Of a stretch of DNA of 64,000 bases, positions 38,721 through 48,026 are shown piece by piece (positions within the stretch are counted from its first letter, which is position 1; each line of letters opens with the position of its first letter). The stretch spans positions 1,550,001-1,614,000 of the forward strand of contig NZ_AP017655.1 in assembly GCF_002355855.1 (NCBI RefSeq), written 5' to 3'. Source of the DNA: Sphingobium cloacae. GTDB lineage: Bacteria > Pseudomonadota > Alphaproteobacteria > Sphingomonadales > Sphingomonadaceae. Made by a program: the position numbers and the translations under genes. The notes below the pieces were generated by a model. That model did not search any database. It saw only the letters and a list, made by a program, of their open reading frames with translations, and was not told where the DNA came from.

Positions 38721-40259
38721 TCACCGCATCCAGTCGCCGCGCGGCTGGGCGCGATGGCTCTTCAACGCCTTCCGGCTCTCCGCGTCCACCTCGCTCAAAG
38801 CGACCTCATAACCCCATAGATTTGCAAGATTTTGCAGCACCATGGCGGCATCGCCGTCATCCAGCAGCACGCCGTTCAGCACCCCATGCTCCAGCATCAA
38901 GGTGCGATCCCCGGCCAGATCGACATCCACGACCTGAATGTCCGGCTCCTGCTGGCCTATGTCATATTCCCGCGCCAATGCCCGCCGGATACGCCGGTAA
39001 CCACGCTCGTCATGAATGGCGTCCACCCGGATTTCCGAGTCGTTTTCCCGATCGAGGACTTTGAACAGCCGCCATTCCCGGATCATGCGCGGGCTCAAGA
39101 ACTGCGAAATGAAGCTCTCATCGCGATAGTTCGCCCATATGTCCTTCAACACCTCCAGCGGATCGCCCGACCCGGCCATGTCGCCGAACCATTCACGGTC
39201 CTCATCCGTCGGCTCCATGCAGATACGCTCCACATCGGTCATGATGCCGAAGCCCAGCGCGTAGGGATTGAAGCTGCCGAAATGCCCTGAATCATAAGTC
39301 GGCTGATAGACGACGGCAGTGTGCGACTGGAGGAATTCCAGAAACGCGCCGTCCGTGATCTGCCCCCGTTCGTGCAGCGTCGTCATGATCCGGTAATGGG
39401 TATAGGTCGCCGCCCCCTCGTTCATCGCCTTTGTCTGGCGCTGGGGATAGAAATATTGCGCGATCAGGCGGACGATCCGCAATATCTCCCGCTGCCATGC
39501 CTCCAGCCGGGGGCCGGATTTTTCAAGGAAATAGAGGATATTCTCCTGCGGCAGGCCCAGCGTCGCCAACCGCTCGCCCCGCCCGGCCGTCGCCGCCTTC
39601 GCCCCCACCGGCACCGTGCGCCATAGGTCGTCATAGATGCTCTCGCGATAGGCCTGCCGTTCCGCCTCCCGCTCCGCTTCGCGCCGCAGGTCGCGGGGAC
39701 GCACGCGGGGATAGCGGTGCACGCCCTGGTTCATCAGCGCATGGGCCGCGTCCAGCACCCGCTCCACCGCAAGCTGCCCATGCCGTTCCTCGCACTGGGC
39801 GATATAGCGCTTGGCGAACTCCAGATAGTCGAGGATGCCGTCGGCGTCCGTCCACTGGCGAAAGAGGTAATTGTTCTTGAAGAAATGATTATGCCCGAAC
39901 GCCGCATGAGCGATCACCAGCGTCTGCATCATCGCGCTGTTTTCCTGCATGATGTAGCTGATGCAGGGATTGGAATTGATGACCAGCTCATAGGCGAGGC
40001 CGCGCAGCCCCTTGCGGTAGAGCATCTCGTTGGTGACGAACTGCTTGCCGAACGACCAGTGCTTGTAGAACAGCGGCATTCCGACCGACGAATAGGCGTC
40101 CAGCATCTGTTCGGAACTGATGATCTCAAGCTGGTTCGGGTAGACGTTCAGCTTCATCTCATCGACGGCGATCGGCTCTATCGCCTCGTAAATGCGGTTG
40201 ACGAGCGCGAAGTCCCAGTCGCTGCCGGTGAACAGGGGCATGTCTGCGCACGCGTCCAT
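38721..40259 (-). CDS. spoVR: SpoVR family protein
   Basis: 512 residues, normal for the family. It opens MDACADMPLFTGSDWDFALV and contains the conserved stretches YPNQLEIISSEQMLDAYSSV, MPLFYKHWSFGKQF and SYIMQENSAMMQTLVIAHA followed by FGHNHFFKNN. Biochemical role unknown; in E. coli the homologue (YcgB) belongs to the RpoS regulon. The start overlaps the stop of the upstream gene (TGATG), so it is the third gene of a prkA-yeaH-spoVR operon. Confidence 0.93.
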   Translation of the reverse strand: MDACADMPLFTGSDWDFALVNRIYEAIEPIAVDEMKLNVYPNQLEIISSEQMLDAYSSVGMPLFYKHWSFGKQFVTNEMLYRKGLRGLAYELVINSNPCISYIMQENSAMMQTLVIAHAAFGHNHFFKNNYLFRQWTDADGILDYLEFAKRYIAQCEERHGQLAVERVLDAAHALMNQGVHRYPRVRPRDLRREAEREAERQAYRESIYDDLWRTVPVGAKAATAGRGERLATLGLPQENILYFLEKSGPRLEAWQREILRIVRLIAQYFYPQRQTKAMNEGAATYTHYRIMTTLHERGQITDGAFLEFLQSHTAVVYQPTYDSGHFGSFNPYALGFGIMTDVERICMEPTDEDREWFGDMAGSGDPLEVLKDIWANYRDESFISQFLSPRMIREWRLFKVLDRENDSEIRVDAIHDERGYRRIRRALAREYDIGQQEPDIQVVDVDLAGDRTLMLEHGVLNGVLLDDGDAAMVLQNLANLWGYEVALSEVDAESRKALKSHRAQPRGDWMR

Positions 40260-41569
40260 CAGCTTCGCGCCCTTTCGCCCACGCCCCGACGCTGGAAAAG
40301 CTCGCGGAAGACGGGATAGATTTCTCGTCGGTGCGCGACCTTGCGCATAACGAAATGGCGATGCGCCTCCGCCACCGGAGCATAGGCGCCCCAGAGCGTC
40401 GTCATGCTCTGCATCGTCGTGGCATCGGGAAATTCCTCCCGCCCCACTTCCAGATAGGCGACATATTGGGCCATGGGCAGGATATGGTCCTGCATCAACG
40501 CGACGACGCGGGGATTGTCCTGCGACATATTGTCGCCGTCCGACGCCTGAGCGACATAGATATTCCAGTTGTCCGGGCGATAACGTTCCGCCGCCACCTC
40601 GATCAGCTTGTCGAGCGCGCTCGACACCAACGTGCCTCCGGTGACGGTGGAATAGAAGAAGGTCTGCTCATCCACCTCCGCCGCCCGGTCGGTATGATGA
40701 ATGAACACGACCTCCACATGCTCGTAGCAACGCGAAAGGAACAAATGAAGCAGCGCGAAAAACCGCTTCGCCAGGTCCTTCATATGCTCGCTCATCGATC
40801 CGGACACGTCCATCAGGCAGAACATCACCGCCTGTGCGATAGGGCGCGGCACCGCCTCGAACCGGCGGTAGCGCAGGTCGACCGGGTCGATATAGGCGAT
40901 GAGGTTGCGACGGCGGACGATATGGGCGTGTTCCTCCCGCAACTTCTCCAGCCGGTCCGCATCCTCCGGCCGGCGCGGATCGCGAGCCTCGATCTCGGCG
41001 ATCTCCTCCTCGATCCGGCGCAGGTCCGCGCCGCTCGGCCGCCGCAGCGCCATGCGCCGCCCCATCGCCTTCTGCATGGTGCGCGGCACCGACAGGTTGG
41101 ACGGCGACCCGGCGGTGGAATAACCGGCGCGGCGAATGCCCTCGACCTCTCCGCCGATCAGCCGCCGCTTGGCGAGATCGGGCAATTCCAGATCGTCGAG
41201 GAACAGGTCGAGGAACTCCTCGCGGCTCAGCACGAACTGGAAATCGTCATTCCCTTCGCCCTGCCCGGCCTGCGAACCCGCGCCCTCGCCGCCTTCGGGA
41301 CGCTTGATCCGGTCGCCTTCCAGATAGTCGCGATTGCCCGGCAGCACCCGCTCGCGATTGCCACCCCTTGCGGCCCGGTGAAAGGTCGGTTCGGAAATCG
41401 CGTCGCGGCCGATGGAAATCTCGCCTTCCTTGTCGAGATCGCGGATGCTGCGGTCCTTGATGCTGTCGCGCACCGCCTTCTGCACATAAGCCCTCGCCCT
41501 TCGCAGGAAGCGCTGCCGGTTGACCAGGCTTTTGCCGCCGGGGTTCAGGCGTCTGTCGACGATGTGCAT
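40259..41569 (-). CDS. yeaH: YeaH/YhbH family protein (DUF444)
   Basis: 436 residues. The C-terminal half holds a von Willebrand A-type domain with a MIDAS motif, FCLMDVSGSMSEHMKDLAKR, followed by VEVVFIHHTDRAAEVDE and a Thr in TGGTLVSSALDKL. The N-terminal half is charged (GREREGEIS-like, many Arg and Glu). It is always found with the PrkA kinase and is thought to be its partner. It starts 19 bp after prkA and overlaps spoVR. Confidence 0.93.
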   Translation of the reverse strand: MHIVDRRLNPGGKSLVNRQRFLRRARAYVQKAVRDSIKDRSIRDLDKEGEISIGRDAISEPTFHRAARGGNRERVLPGNRDYLEGDRIKRPEGGEGAGSQAGQGEGNDDFQFVLSREEFLDLFLDDLELPDLAKRRLIGGEVEGIRRAGYSTAGSPSNLSVPRTMQKAMGRRMALRRPSGADLRRIEEEIAEIEARDPRRPEDADRLEKLREEHAHIVRRRNLIAYIDPVDLRYRRFEAVPRPIAQAVMFCLMDVSGSMSEHMKDLAKRFFALLHLFLSRCYEHVEVVFIHHTDRAAEVDEQTFFYSTVTGGTLVSSALDKLIEVAAERYRPDNWNIYVAQASDGDNMSQDNPRVVALMQDHILPMAQYVAYLEVGREEFPDATTMQSMTTLWGAYAPVAEAHRHFVMRKVAHRREIYPVFRELFQRRGVGERARS

Positions 41570-41588
41570 GTCGCCCGGCGCACCTCCC

Positions 41589-43532
41589 TCATCCCGCCTG
41601 CTTGACGCGGATATACCATTCGACGAGCCGTCTCACCTGCCGTTCGGTATAGCCGCGCTCGATCATGCGGGAGACGAACTCCTCATGCTTGCCGGCGGTG
41701 TCGCCGTCCTTCTTCGACCCGAAGCTGATGACGGGGAGCAGGTCTTCCACCTGGCTGAACATCCTCTTCTCGATCACCTCGCGGATTTTCTCATAGGATG
41801 TCCATCGGGGGTTCCGCCCGTCGTTCCCGGCCCGCATCCGCAGCGCGAACTTCACGACCTCGTTGCGGAAGTCCTTGGGGTTGGCGATCCCGGCGGGCTT
41901 CTCCGTCTTGGTCAATTCCTGGTTGATGATCTCCCGGTCCAGAAGCTGGCCCGTGTCAGGGTCCTTGAAGTCCAGATCCTCGATCCAGGCATCGGCATAG
42001 GCGACGTAACGGTCGAACAGATTCTGCCCATAATCGTCATAGGATTCGAGATAGGCTTTCTGGATCTCGTTCCCGATGAACTCGGCATAGCGGGGGGCCA
42101 GTTCGCCCTTGATGAACTCCAGATAGCGGGCTTCCGTCTCGGCGGGGAACTGTTCCTGCCGCACCATGCCTTCCAGCACGTACATGAGGTGCACAGGGTC
42201 GGCCGCGATCTCGATCGTGTCATGGTTGAAGGTCGCCGACAGCGCCTTGAACGCAAAGCGGGTGGAGATGCCCGACATACCTTCGTCCACGCCCGCCGCG
42301 TCGCGATACTCCTGAAGGCTTTTCGCGCGCGGATCGATCTCCCGCAGCATCTCGCCGTCATAGACGCGCATCTTGGAATAGAGATTGCTGTTCTCATGCT
42401 CGCGCAGCCGTGTCAGCACGGAAAAGCGCGCCAGCATGTCCAGCGTGCCGGGCGCGCAAGGCGCTATATTCAGGTCGGAATCGCGTAGCAGCTTCTCATA
42501 GACCTGCCGCTCCTCCGTTGCCTGAAGGCTGTAGGGAACCTTGATGACATAGATGCGATCGATGAAAGCTTCATTGTTCTTGTTATTCTTGAAATTCGCC
42601 CATTCCGACTCATTGCTGTGCGCCATGATGATGCCGGAAAAGGGGATCGCCCCGATATTCTCCGTGCCGATATAATTGCCCTCCTGCGTCGCGGTCAGCA
42701 GCGGGTGAAGCATCTTGATCGGCGCCTTGAACATCTCGACAAATTCAAGAATGCCCTGATTGGCCCGGTTGAGACCGCCGGAATAGCTGTAGGCGTCAGG
42801 ATCGTTCTGCGACAGCATCTCCAGCTTGCGGATGTCGACCTTCCCCACCAGCGAGGAGATGTCCTGGTTGTTCTCGTCCCCCGGCTCGGTCTTGGAAATG
42901 GCGATCTGTCGGATGCGCGAAGGCATCAGTTTGACCACCGAGAAACGTGAGAGGTCGCCGCCGAACTCGTCCAGCCGCTTACGGCACCATGGGCTGATAA
43001 GGCCGGTCAAACGGCGGCGCGGGATGCCATAGCTATCTTCGATCATGTCGCCATGCGTTTCCGCGTCGAACAAAGATAGCGGGCTTTCGAAGATCGGGCT
43101 GATTTCGTCCCCGGCCTTCAACGCATAGATGGGATGCACCTCCATCAGCGATTTCAGCCGCTCGGCCAGCGACGATTTGCCGCCGCCCACCGGCCCCAGC
43201 AGGTAAAGAATCTGCTTGCGCTCTTCCAGTCCCTGCGACGCGTGGCGCAGGAAGCTGACGATATGCTCAATCGTCCCTTCCATGCCGTAGAAGTTGGCGA
43301 AGCTCTTATAACGCCGGATCGTCCGGTTCATGAAGATGCGGCCCAGCCGGGAATCTCGCGATGTGTCGATCACTTCGGGCTCACCGATGGCCGCCAGCAG
43401 CCGCTCCGCCGCCGACGCATGCATCAGCGGATCGTTGCGGCACCCGAGCAGATAATCCTCGACCGACATTTCGGCCTGACGCCGGTCGTCATAGGCCCGC
43501 ATGAAACTGGAGAACAGTTCGCCATTCGCCAT
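41589..43532 (-). CDS. prkA: PrkA (YeaG) serine protein kinase / AAA+ protein
   Basis: 647 residues. AAA+ domain with Walker A LGPVGGGKSSLAERLKSL near residue 120 and the family segment GIILMAHSNESEWANFKN-like (IPFSGIIMAHSNESEW). The C-terminal region is the PrkA kinase-like domain (about 420-640). E. coli YeaG acts in the response to nutrient stress. It heads the operon with yeaH and spoVR. A strong hairpin lies 43-76 bp before the ATG; no sigma-EcfG promoter is visible. Confidence 0.95.
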   Translation of the reverse strand: MANGELFSSFMRAYDDRRQAEMSVEDYLLGCRNDPLMHASAAERLLAAIGEPEVIDTSRDSRLGRIFMNRTIRRYKSFANFYGMEGTIEHIVSFLRHASQGLEERKQILYLLGPVGGGKSSLAERLKSLMEVHPIYALKAGDEISPIFESPLSLFDAETHGDMIEDSYGIPRRRLTGLISPWCRKRLDEFGGDLSRFSVVKLMPSRIRQIAISKTEPGDENNQDISSLVGKVDIRKLEMLSQNDPDAYSYSGGLNRANQGILEFVEMFKAPIKMLHPLLTATQEGNYIGTENIGAIPFSGIIMAHSNESEWANFKNNKNNEAFIDRIYVIKVPYSLQATEERQVYEKLLRDSDLNIAPCAPGTLDMLARFSVLTRLREHENSNLYSKMRVYDGEMLREIDPRAKSLQEYRDAAGVDEGMSGISTRFAFKALSATFNHDTIEIAADPVHLMYVLEGMVRQEQFPAETEARYLEFIKGELAPRYAEFIGNEIQKAYLESYDDYGQNLFDRYVAYADAWIEDLDFKDPDTGQLLDREIINQELTKTEKPAGIANPKDFRNEVVKFALRMRAGNDGRNPRWTSYEKIREVIEKRMFSQVEDLLPVISFGSKKDGDTAGKHEEFVSRMIERGYTERQVRRLVEWYIRVKQAG

Positions 43533-43574
43533 GTGTCGACTCCCTCATCGGTAGTGGCCACATCGGCGAGCATA

Positions 43575-43608
43575 CCGCATCATGCCCTGCAAAAACAGGG
43601 TGATGCGG
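43575..43608. promoter_or_regulatory. Strong 13-bp hairpin upstream of prkA
   Basis: CCGCATCA-(TG bulge)-CCCTG pairs fully with CAGGG-TGATGCGG around a CAAAAA loop. It lies between the esterase stop (43671) and the prkA start (43532). There is no T-run on the minus strand beyond it, so it may be a factor-dependent terminator for the esterase or a structured prkA leader. Confidence 0.55.
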
Positions 43609-43670
43609 AAATTAAACGAGATTTCACATAGGAAAGAAGGCCGGACGAGCCATCCTGCCCACCTGCCTCG

Positions 43671-45224
43671 TCAGGGCGGCGTCTGGTTTGTCCGCTCGGC
43701 CCATGATTTCCACCAATAGGCCAGGTGCGGCGCCCTGAAATCGGGCGCGACGGCCGCCTTGCTGCCGATCAGCAACGGCCCGCGATGCGCGCCCTTATAT
43801 TCCGTCCATCGCGGCAGACCCGCGCCATTGGGATCGCCGTTCCTGATGAAGTTCGTCCAATAATCCTGCATCATCCGGGCGAGGCGCGCATTTTCCTCGC
43901 CCTGCGAAGCCTTGGCCGCGCCCAGTGTATACCCCATGTCCGCGCAATGCGGCGCGCCCGCGACCTTGCCGCGCTGCGCAGGCGGCACATAGGCGAAATG
44001 ATAGGACCAGGACGGCTGCCAGCGCCCAGCCAGTGCCGCCGTCGCCATCGCCGCCGAGGTGAAGATGAAATCGGTCTGCACCTGCCGCAGCAATTCCGCC
44101 TGCCCCAGCTTGCCCTCCGGATCATAGACCTTGCGCACTGTCGCGAAATCGATGCCGAACCGATCCTCCAAAACCCGTTCGTCAAAGCCCATCAGGCCAA
44201 AGACGCTCGCTTCATTGCTGGTCGACCCGGCGATATAAGGCACCCGGGCGATGTCGCCTTTCGCGAAGGCAATGGCGGTTTCCTCCGGGATCATTTCGCC
44301 ATCGACCACCGCGCCGAAATTGGGTGGACCCGGATCAGCGGCCATGATCGCCGCGGGATCGAGCTTGCGCAGCGCTGCAATGGCCTCTTTCCCTTTGCCT
44401 GTCACACCGGCACGCGCAGCGAAGGCCACCCCTTCCCGTTCGGCCTGCGCCTGCGGCCGGGTGGCGTTGTTGATGCCGCCGCCCGAATGCGCGCTCGCCC
44501 GCGCAAAGAGACCGCGTGCCCTGGGCGAGGCCATCAGCGCATTGATGCTGGAACCGCCCGCCGAGCAGCCCATGATCGTCACCTTGTCCGGATCGCCCCC
44601 GAATTGCGCGATGTTCCCGCGCACCCAGTTCAATCCGGCGACCTGGTCCATCAGCCAGTAATTGCCTGGCGCAACGCCCGGCTGTTCCTCGCGCAATCCG
44701 GGATGGGAGAAGAAGCCCAGCCGTCCCAGCCGGTAATTGATCGACACCACCAAGATACCGCGCGCATTATAGACCCTCGCGGCTTCGTCGAACTTCTCCG
44801 CGCCCGATCCCACGAAGAACGCGCCGCCATGGATCAGCACCAGCACCGGCTTTTTCCCGCCCTTCAACGCAGGCGTCGCCACGTTGATGGAGAGGCAATC
44901 CTCGCTCTGGGCTACGCCGCGTCCTTCGGGCGTTTCCGGCTGCGGGCAGATCGGGCCGAAGCGGGAGGCGTCGAATGGCTGCGTCCACGGCGTGACCGGG
45001 ACAGGCGGCGTCCAGCGGCGGTCGCCCCCGGTCGACCGGGCGAAGGGGATACCCTTGAAGATACCGCCCTGCCCCTCTGCCACGCCCCGAATCGGACCAA
45101 ATGCCGTTTTCACGACCGGCCCTTCCGCAGCGGGAGAAGCGACAACCATGCTGGCGCTCATCAGCGAAAGTCCGGCCATCCCACGCAGAAAATGCATCGT
45201 CCTCACGCTCCGACCCCTCTTCAT
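43671..45224 (-). CDS. Type B carboxylesterase (exported)
   Basis: 517 residues from the ATG at 45224; an ATG at 45197 with GAGG close by is an alternative. A signal peptide (MHFLRGMAGLSLMSASMVVA) is followed by the carboxylesterase fold: oxyanion segment VLVLIHGGAFFVGSG, QSEDCLSINVATPA, nucleophile Ser in IMGCSAGGSSINALM, and a C-terminal His region (GAPHCADMGYTLG). It hydrolyses carboxylic esters in the periplasm or outside; substrate unknown. A well-formed promoter overlapped by a palindrome lies about 85-115 bp upstream. Confidence 0.9.
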   Translation of the reverse strand: MKRGRSVRTMHFLRGMAGLSLMSASMVVASPAAEGPVVKTAFGPIRGVAEGQGGIFKGIPFARSTGGDRRWTPPVPVTPWTQPFDASRFGPICPQPETPEGRGVAQSEDCLSINVATPALKGGKKPVLVLIHGGAFFVGSGAEKFDEAARVYNARGILVVSINYRLGRLGFFSHPGLREEQPGVAPGNYWLMDQVAGLNWVRGNIAQFGGDPDKVTIMGCSAGGSSINALMASPRARGLFARASAHSGGGINNATRPQAQAEREGVAFAARAGVTGKGKEAIAALRKLDPAAIMAADPGPPNFGAVVDGEMIPEETAIAFAKGDIARVPYIAGSTSNEASVFGLMGFDERVLEDRFGIDFATVRKVYDPEGKLGQAELLRQVQTDFIFTSAAMATAALAGRWQPSWSYHFAYVPPAQRGKVAGAPHCADMGYTLGAAKASQGEENARLARMMQDYWTNFIRNGDPNGAGLPRWTEYKGAHRGPLLIGSKAAVAPDFRAPHLAYWWKSWAERTNQTPP

Positions 45225-45306
45225 TGCGATCTGGCGAAGGGAAAGCGGCGACACCATCGCTCGACAGACTCTTGCGGATAGATCGATTAAATATGCATTA
45301 CGGTAT

Positions 45307-45340
45307 ATATTTTATTGCCATAAGGTGCATGTCAATGCAC
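45307..45340 (-). promoter_or_regulatory. Sigma-70 promoter with palindromic operator over its -35 box
   Basis: On the minus strand TTGACA (45335-45330) is followed 15 nt later by TAAAAT, or 17 nt later by AAATAT. The -35 box is the centre of a perfect palindrome GTGCAT-TGAC-ATGCAC (45340-45325). The surrounding DNA is unusually AT rich for this window. A repressor bound here would block the esterase promoter. Confidence 0.6.
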
Positions 45341-45555
45341 TTTTCATATGTCTTGCACTAGCCGACGGCAACGGTCTGCATTACCGATAACACGCGCGCC
45401 GTCCGCGTCGCCCCTGGAGAATTGCCACTGACGGACAGCCCGCTGCATGATCAGGGCGTCCTGCCTCAAAAAGCGGGAATGACATCATGGTTTAACATGA
45501 GTGATGGTAAGGAAACGGCTCCCTATCAATCTTGCCGCAACAATAGGAGAGCGTC

Positions 45556-45720
45556 GTGAAAAGACCGGATGATGTTTCATACTTTACCACCCGCGCTCAA
45601 GAAGAAGTTCGGAAAGCCCGGGAAGCACGGTCGAGAGGAAACGATAAAATGGCCGTGGCGATCCATGCCGAACTTGCCGTCCGTTATCAGGCAAAGGCCC
45701 TTCAGCTTCAGCGCGGATAA
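45556..45720 (+). CDS. 54-residue hypothetical protein
   Basis: GTG start preceded by AGGAGAG. It begins MKRPDDVSYFTTRAQEEV and ends AVRYQAKALQLQRG. The composition is highly charged and helical, with no membrane segment and no known domain; the pattern (charged helix, turn at RSRGND, second helix) suggests a helical hairpin. It stands alone in an 800-bp gap, oriented towards pncC. Confidence 0.65.
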   Translation: MKRPDDVSYFTTRAQEEVRKAREARSRGNDKMAVAIHAELAVRYQAKALQLQRG

Positions 45721-46019
45721 AGGCTGACGGAATATTTCAGAGCGTTGACTTGTGGCGCGCCCTCTCTGGACAACCCTACCGCACGGATGGGATCGTCGTT
45801 CCCTCTTCCCGGAGCGCCCCATGGGAAAACGCTTCCAAGCACACATGAATGCTTCTGCCGCCCGTAGATCCGGCGTCGAGGAACATTGGCGTGCAGCCCG
45901 ACGTTGATCCGCCAGCATATGTCGAAGAGAGACGCCGTCGGCGATCCCGCACCCGTACGAGCAAGGACAGCCGGATACGAGCATACGCTCCGACCATGAA
46001 GGGGCTCAACGCAAAGGGC
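45721..46019. other. Leader region of pncC
   Basis: About 300 bp between the 54-residue protein and pncC. It holds the sigma-EcfG promoter at 45880-45905. The pncC frame is open back to 45849, but that Arg-rich stretch does not look like protein and overlaps the promoter. Confidence 0.5.
45880..45905 (+). promoter_or_regulatory. Sigma-EcfG promoter, GGAAC-N17-CGTT, upstream of pncC
   Basis: GGAAC at 45880-45884 and CGTT at 45902-45905 are separated by 17 nt, within the published spacing. It is 114 bp before the chosen pncC start on the same strand. Confidence 0.65.
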
Positions 46020-46565
46020 ATGAACGCACAGTCTGACGGCAATCGGGCCGAGACACTTTACCCCGCTCTTCCTGCCGCGATCGAGAAGGCCGCGGAAACA
46101 TTACTTCACACCTGCTGCGCGCAAGAATTGCGCATAGCCACGGCCGAAAGCTGCACCGGCGGACTCCTGGCCTCGCTGCTGACGGATGTGGAAGGGGCAA
46201 GCCATGCTTTCGAGCGTGGTTTCGTCGTCTACAGCAAGGAATCCAAATGCGAGTTGCTGGGCGTCGCCCGCGCCCGCATCGACGCCTGCGGGGCGGTGAG
46301 CCGCGAGGTCGCCATCGCCATGGCGACAGGCGCGATCAACCAGTCCCACGCCGACATCGCGCTTGCCGTGACGGGCTATGCAGGATCGGCGCCGCCCGGC
46401 CAGGAGGCGGGTCTGGTGCATTTTGCCTGCGCTAGCAAAGGCGGCGCCGTGGAACATCGCGAAGCGCATTTCGGCAATATCGGTCGGGGTCCGGTCAGGA
46501 TCGGAACGCTGGGCATTGCGCTGGAGATGATGATGGATGCCGTGCATGCGGTAGCGCGACCCTGA
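46020..46565 (+). CDS. pncC: CinA C-terminal domain protein (nicotinamide-nucleotide amidase)
   Basis: 181 residues from the ATG at 46020 (MNAQSDGNRAETLYPALPA); an ATG at 45996 is an alternative. The PncC signature is clear: LRIATAESCTGGLLASLLTD, FVVYSKESKCELLGV, and ALAVTGYAGSAPPGQEAGLV. Known members deamidate NMN to recycle NAD precursors. The MocF/competence half of full CinA is absent, as is usual for stand-alone PncC. A sigma-EcfG promoter upstream suggests stress induction. Confidence 0.85.
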   Translation: MNAQSDGNRAETLYPALPAAIEKAAETLLHTCCAQELRIATAESCTGGLLASLLTDVEGASHAFERGFVVYSKESKCELLGVARARIDACGAVSREVAIAMATGAINQSHADIALAVTGYAGSAPPGQEAGLVHFACASKGGAVEHREAHFGNIGRGPVRIGTLGIALEMMMDAVHAVARP

Positions 46566-46601
46566 AAGATGGCGCGACGGACTGCGCTATCGGCATGCCC
46601 T

Positions 46602-48026
46602 TCACCGGGCGCTGCGGGTATCGACGTCTCCGCCCAGCGCCCGATAGAGGCTGACGGCGCTCGCCAGTTGCTCCCGCCGAACGATCAACGCCGCCTGGCG
46701 GGCCGCGTAGGTGGTGCGGTTGGCATCCAGCCATTCGAGACGGCTCGCCGCCCCCGCCTGGAACAGCATTCCCGCCAGCCGTGCGCGGGTCTCGGCCTGC
46801 CGCACGGCTTCCTCCTGCTCGGCGAGTTGCGTCCCGTAGGTGGCGCTCGCCGCCAGGCCGTCCGCGACCTCGCGGAACGCAGTCTGTATCGCCCTTTCAT
46901 AGGTCGCCACCGCAATCGAACCGCGCACGCGGGCGAGTTCCAGATTGCCGCGCAATTCGCCACTGCGAAAGATCGGCGCGGTGATCGACGGCGCGAATGA
47001 CCAGCTTCGGTTCGCGCCTTCGAACAATCCTTCCAGCGCACGACTGGCGAAACCGAAGGCCGCGGTCAGCGAAATGCGCGGAAAGAAGGCCGCCCGCGCC
47101 GCGCCCACATCGGCGTTGGCGGCGCGCAATTCCTGCTCGGCCTGGAGGATGTCCGGGCGGCGGAACAGAAGGTCGGACGGAGTCCCGGCGGCGAGCGCGA
47201 TCGGGATCGGCTGTTCCATCAGCCCCACCGGCGCCGGCAGATCGGCGGGCGCCGGGGCGCCGACCGCCAGCGTCAGCGCGTTGGTCGCCTGTGCATGCTC
47301 GCGCTGCCGCTGGGCCAGATCGGCCCGCGCCTGCCGCACCAGTCCTTCGGACTGGGCGAGGGCGACGCCGCTCGCCTGCCCCGCCGCGTGCAGACGGCGC
47401 GTAAGATCGAGCGAGGTGCGCCAATCGGCGAGCGTCGCCTCGGTCAACCGCACCTGCTCGTCAGCGAGCCGCTCGGCCAGATAGGCGTCGGCCACCGCCC
47501 CGATCACTGTCAGCCGGACGGCGCGCTGACCTTCCATCGACGCAAGATAGCGGTGAAGCGCCGCGTCGTTCAGGGCGCGCAGCCGGCCGAACAGGTCGAT
47601 CTCGAAGGAGGATAGCACGGCCTGGGCCGTGAACTGGCCGAATTCGAACCCCTTGGCGCCATTGCTCCCGGGTGTCAGCCCGACGCCTGCGCCAACGACG
47701 CTGGCAGGCTGCCGCTGACGGGTATAGCCACCTTCCACGCCCAGGCTCGGCAGCGATTGGGCACGCTGGACGCGGATCTGCGCACGGGCCGCCTCGGCAT
47801 TGAGCGCCGCGATACGCAGGTCGCGATTTTCCGCCAGCGACAGCGCGATCAGGCGTTGCAGCCGGGGATCGCCGAACATCTCGCGCCATTCCGGCACGCC
47901 TTCCGAACCCACCGGGGCCACCGGATAGGCGGACGCGACCGGCGGAGACGGCAGCGTAAGCTTCGGCGTCATCGTACAGGCGTTGGCCGCCAGCAGCAGC
48001 ATGGGGGACAATCGGCGGATTTTCAT
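46602..48026 (-). CDS. RND efflux outer membrane lipoprotein (OprM/NodT type)
   Basis: 474 residues from the ATG at 48026, which overlaps the stop of the RND pump gene (ATGA). A lipoprotein signal (MKIRRLSPMLLLAANAC, an atypical lipobox) precedes two OEP repeats: the first around RLQRLIALSLAENRDLRIAA and the second around RPDILQAEQELRAANADVGA, with AAFFPRISLTAAFGFAS. It forms the trimeric outer membrane duct of the efflux complex encoded by this operon. Confidence 0.93.
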   Translation of the reverse strand: MKIRRLSPMLLLAANACTMTPKLTLPSPPVASAYPVAPVGSEGVPEWREMFGDPRLQRLIALSLAENRDLRIAALNAEAARAQIRVQRAQSLPSLGVEGGYTRQRQPASVVGAGVGLTPGSNGAKGFEFGQFTAQAVLSSFEIDLFGRLRALNDAALHRYLASMEGQRAVRLTVIGAVADAYLAERLADEQVRLTEATLADWRTSLDLTRRLHAAGQASGVALAQSEGLVRQARADLAQRQREHAQATNALTLAVGAPAPADLPAPVGLMEQPIPIALAAGTPSDLLFRRPDILQAEQELRAANADVGAARAAFFPRISLTAAFGFASRALEGLFEGANRSWSFAPSITAPIFRSGELRGNLELARVRGSIAVATYERAIQTAFREVADGLAASATYGTQLAEQEEAVRQAETRARLAGMLFQAGAASRLEWLDANRTTYAARQAALIVRREQLASAVSLYRALGGDVDTRSAR

